DNA of 6,632 nt from a bacterium. GTDB taxonomy: Bacteria; Krumholzibacteriota; Krumholzibacteriia; Krumholzibacteriales; Krumholzibacteriaceae. Below are positions 3,798 to 6,632 of the stretch, piece after piece. The DNA lies in assembly GCA_017885175.1 (NCBI GenBank), contig JAFNGP010000023.1:1-6632 (forward strand), in the 5' to 3' direction. Position numbers and translations under genes: made by a program. The notes beneath the pieces were generated by a model, which had not been told where the DNA came from, did no database searches, and was given only the letters and a program-made list of their open reading frames with translations. The first letter of the stretch is position 1, and each line of letters starts with the position of its first letter.

Positions 3798-6632
3798 AGG
3801 ACGACAGAGCGCCCCTCGTCGATGCCGCGGCCCGCGAGCGCGCCGCCTCGGATCTCGGCGCCTCCTTCTGCGTGGAAGCGGGCGCCGGCACGGGGAAGAC
3901 GACGCTGCTCGTGAGCCGCTTCCTTTCGATCGTGGAGCGCGGCGCGGCGCCCTGCACGAGCATCGTCGCGATCACGTTCACCGAGAAGGCGGCGGGGGAG
4001 ATGAAGGTCCGCCTTCGCGAGAAGATCCGCGAGCGCCTCGGCGACGGGGATCTCTCCTCCTCCGCGCGCGCGAACCTCGATGCCGCCGCGGGCGAGCTCG
4101 AGCGCGCCCCGATCTCGACGATCCACTCCTTCGCGGCGACGATTCTCCGGGAGCATCCGATCGAGGCGGGCCTCGATCCGAATTTCGTCCAGCTCGACGC
4201 GATCGAGAGCGACCTCTTCTTCGATGAATGCTGGAATGACTTTCTCCGGGAGGGTGTGGAGTCGTGGGAGGAGGCGATCCTGCGATTCACCCGCCTCGGT
4301 GGGTCTGTCGAAGCGCTTCGCGGGCTCGCGGACGCGGTCTACGCGCGGCGCGGGGAGCGCGCGTGCGAGCGCCTCTTCGACGACGCTGGGGTGTCGCCGG
4401 GTCCGAGCGGCGGGGACACTCGATGCGACGGAGACCCCGCAGGCGCCCGGCAAGCCCCGGCGGAGGAAGAGCCGCCGGCGCTCCGGGAGGAGTTCGCCCG
4501 CGCCGCGGCGCGCCTTGCGGAGCTCGCGCGCGACTGCTGCGTGGATCCCGAGGATCGTGGGAAGGTGGCGATCGACGAGTTCGTAGAAAAGATGCGCTCG
4601 ATCAGCGGCCTCGAGGGGGACGAGTCTTCGTATGCCCTCCTCACGCTCGCGCTGCCGGGGGGCAAGGGGAATAAGGGCAATTGGCGTCCCACCGAGGCAT
4701 GCACGGAGCAGAAGGAGATCTTCAAATATCTCGCCGCCCTGCAGGAGCGCGAGAGAACGCGCGTTTCCGATCGTCTGGGGGAGCGCATCGAGGGATTCAT
4801 TGACGGGTTTCTCGATTTCGTCGCGAAGCGGAAAGCGGCGCAAGGCATCCTCGATTTCGACGATCTCCTCATTCGCGTCCGGGAGCTCCTTGCGAACGAC
4901 GCGGCGCTCGATGCGCTGCGCGATCGCTATCGCTACCTCCTCGTCGACGAGTTTCAGGATACGGATCCCGTTCAGGCCGAGATCGTCTGGCTGCTCGCCG
5001 GAGCGCCGGGCGACCGCGGGGCGGGCGAACCCGAGCCGGGAAAGCTCTTCATCGTCGGGGATCCGAAGCAGAGCATATACCGCTTTCGCAAAGCGGACAT
5101 CGAGATGTACCAGCGCGTGAAGGATTGCCTCGCCCGGACCGGCTCCGTGCTCTCGATCACGCAGAACTTCCGCTCCGTCCCCGGCATCGTCGCATGGGTG
5201 AACGAGACCTTCGCGGAGGTCATGGCTCCCGAAGAAGGCTCCCCCTTCCAGGCCCGGTACGAGCCGATCCATCCCCGCCGGCCGGGAACGGGTGACCCCC
5301 TCATGCCGGTGGAGCTCGAGCTCGACGGCGAAAAGGTGAAAGCAGGCGAGATCCGCGAGCGCGAGGGGGAAGCGGTCGCGCGGCTCATTCACCGGCTCAT
5401 TGAAGGGGGCGTCACCGTCATGGACTCGAGGATGCGCGAGCGGCGGCCGCTCCGCTACGGGGATATCGCCGTGATCTATCCCGGGACGACGGGGATCGAC
5501 AGCTACGAGGAACCACTCCGGGCGGAAGGAATTCCGTATATCGTCGAGGGAGGAAAGCTCTACTACGCGCGCGAGGAGATTCGCGACCTCGCATCCGCGA
5601 TCTGGGCGATCGAGGATCCGTACGATCCTCTCGCCCTCGTCGCGACGCTCCGCTCGCCGATGTTCGGCGCGAGCGACGAGGAGATATTCCTCTTCACGCG
5701 AAACGGCGGGAGGCTTGACTATCTCGCGCCCGGCGCAGGGGCGTGCGGCACGTTCGAGGGTTTGGCCTCGGCGTTCGCGCTTCTCGCGGAGCTCCACCGC
5801 GGACGAAACGAGCACGGCCCATCGGGCACGATGCTCGAGCTCCTCCGCCGGACGAAGTACGTGGAGCTCTCGCTTCTCAGGCCTCACGGCGAGCAGAGCG
5901 TCTCGAACATCAGGAAAGCCGTCTCGAGCGCCCGGGCCTTCGAGGGGAAGATCGGCTCTTACCGGCGTTTCGCGCGCTGGTTCAAGGATCAGGAGGCGCT
6001 CGCTGCCGCGGAGAGTGAAAGCTCCATCATCGAGGAGCAGGAGAACGCGGTCCGGCTCCTCACCGTTCACAAGGCGAAAGGGCTCCAGTTCCCCGTTGTG
6101 ATCCTCGCGAATCTCGTCCAGAGCAGCAGGAGACCGAAGCAGGCCATTCTCGTGGAACGAGGGAGGTATATTGCCTTCGACTTCGGACTGCTGCGCACGA
6201 GCGACTATGCAGTTCTCGCCGAGAACGAGAAGCGCCGCGAGGAGGCGGAGATGGCGCGCCTTCTATACGTCGCCGCCACGCGCGCCGGCGACATGCTCAT
6301 TATCCCCCGCATACCGAAGAAGGGGATCTACTACGATCTCCTGAGATCGCACCTCGAGCCGGGAGAGGCGCCCTCGCTCACGTTCTCGGAGCTTCCGCCG
6401 CTTCGCGGGGAGTCGCGGCCGTTCGTGAAATTCGAGGAGCCCGCGAAGCGGTCGAAGGACAAGGCGGCGGTTCTGCGCACCGCGTGGATCGACGCGAGGA
6501 AGTCTCTCATCGAGCGAGCGCGGCGCTCGCCCGGCGTTATCGCCCCTTCGAGGCTCTCCGCCGGGGCCTTCGAGCGGGCCCAGGGCGCGCCGGCGAACGG
6601 ACTCGAGACCCCCGACGCGTCCGGCGCCGCCG
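3794..6632 (+). CDS. addA: AddA/RecB-type UvrD-family helicase subunit (3' end outside window)
   Basis: The frame stays open to the window edge: 946 codons plus one base. This is the ATP-driven 3'-5' motor of the AddAB-type complex acting on broken DNA ends. SF1A motifs are in order: motif I EAGAGTGKTT (28-37; Lys35, Thr36), Ia AITFTEKAA (59-67), TIHSFA (109-114), LDFDDLL (353-359), motif II LLVDEFQDTDPVQ (382-394; Asp385, Glu386), III GDPKQSIYRFR (422-432), IV QNFRS (457-461), LRSPMFG (619-625), V TVHKAKGLQF (757-766) and VI RLLYVAATRA (822-831; Arg830). All ATPase residues are intact. The usual Q-motif glutamine is not obvious; the N terminus reads DAAARERAASDL (10-21), as in some RecB-like relatives. 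Residues about 199-229 are a Pro/Gly/Glu-rich linker. AddA proteins are about 1,200 residues, so any C-terminal RecB-type nuclease domain lies beyond the edge. The partner gene addB overlaps it upstream. Naming as addA rather than recB rests on this neighbour. Confidence 0.92.
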   Translation, partial: MKDDRAPLVDAAARERAASDLGASFCVEAGAGTGKTTLLVSRFLSIVERGAAPCTSIVAITFTEKAAGEMKVRLREKIRERLGDGDLSSSARANLDAAAGELERAPISTIHSFAATILREHPIEAGLDPNFVQLDAIESDLFFDECWNDFLREGVESWEEAILRFTRLGGSVEALRGLADAVYARRGERACERLFDDAGVSPGPSGGDTRCDGDPAGARQAPAEEEPPALREEFARAAARLAELARDCCVDPEDRGKVAIDEFVEKMRSISGLEGDESSYALLTLALPGGKGNKGNWRPTEACTEQKEIFKYLAALQERERTRVSDRLGERIEGFIDGFLDFVAKRKAAQGILDFDDLLIRVRELLANDAALDALRDRYRYLLVDEFQDTDPVQAEIVWLLAGAPGDRGAGEPEPGKLFIVGDPKQSIYRFRKADIEMYQRVKDCLARTGSVLSITQNFRSVPGIVAWVNETFAEVMAPEEGSPFQARYEPIHPRRPGTGDPLMPVELELDGEKVKAGEIREREGEAVARLIHRLIEGGVTVMDSRMRERRPLRYGDIAVIYPGTTGIDSYEEPLRAEGIPYIVEGGKLYYAREEIRDLASAIWAIEDPYDPLALVATLRSPMFGASDEEIFLFTRNGGRLDYLAPGAGACGTFEGLASAFALLAELHRGRNEHGPSGTMLELLRRTKYVELSLLRPHGEQSVSNIRKAVSSARAFEGKIGSYRRFARWFKDQEALAAAESESSIIEEQENAVRLLTVHKAKGLQFPVVILANLVQSSRRPKQAILVERGRYIAFDFGLLRTSDYAVLAENEKRREEAEMARLLYVAATRAGDMLIIPRIPKKGIYYDLLRSHLEPGEAPSLTFSELPPLRGESRPFVKFEEPAKRSKDKAAVLRTAWIDARKSLIERARRSPGVIAPSRLSAGAFERAQGAPANGLETPDASGAA

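Noticed and set aside
3761..6070. Long open frame of 769 codons on the - strand opposite the helicase gene
   Set aside because: Its product is an Arg/Glu/Leu-rich string without recognisable motifs, and it lies opposite a gene with seven intact helicase motifs. Strong G/C at third positions removes stop codons from the antisense frame.
732..6632. A phage-defence or otherwise novel helicase-nuclease system rather than housekeeping repair
   Set aside because: Gene order, overlap, Fe-S spacing and nuclease motifs fit AddAB closely. No toxin, methylase, reverse transcriptase or mobile-element gene is nearby to suggest a defence locus.

Overview
This window comes from a G+C-rich bacterial chromosome and reads entirely on the + strand. 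It holds three tightly packed protein-coding regions: the 3' end of a gene for a cell-surface or secreted protein (3-716), a complete gene for an AddB-type nuclease subunit (732-3797), and the first 946 codons of a gene for its AddA/RecB-type helicase partner (3794-6632), which runs off the right edge. No tRNA, rRNA, CRISPR array, insertion sequence, integrase or convincing intrinsic terminator was found. The longest stretch without a gene is the 15 bases between the first two genes.

The organism cannot be named from this window. The strong preference for G or C at third codon positions, and a membrane-anchored Cys-rich beta-sandwich protein ending in a hydrophobic helix plus an Arg-rich tail, would suit a high-GC environmental bacterium, for example one of the FCB-related candidate phyla. 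That placement is a low-confidence inference.

The core of the window is a DNA double-strand-break repair module. AddB-like residues include the Fe-S cysteine pattern (one upstream Cys, then C-x2-C-x5-C) and the GRID...VDYK nuclease core. The downstream protein shows the SF1A (UvrD/RecB-like) helicase motifs I, Ia, II, III, IV, V and VI. In known AddAB enzymes the two subunits form one complex that unwinds and resects broken DNA ends and helps load RecA. The two genes overlap by ATGA, and a strong Shine-Dalgarno sequence lies inside the end of addB, so translational coupling is very likely. The surface-protein gene is only 15 bases upstream and may share a transcript, but no functional link to repair is visible.

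No previously undescribed system is evident. Points worth a second look are the processed-looking C-terminal anchor and internal duplication of the surface protein, the absent Walker A motif in AddB, an 8-G tract just before the AddB nuclease domain, several perfect inverted repeats inside addB, and a low-constraint linker in AddA.
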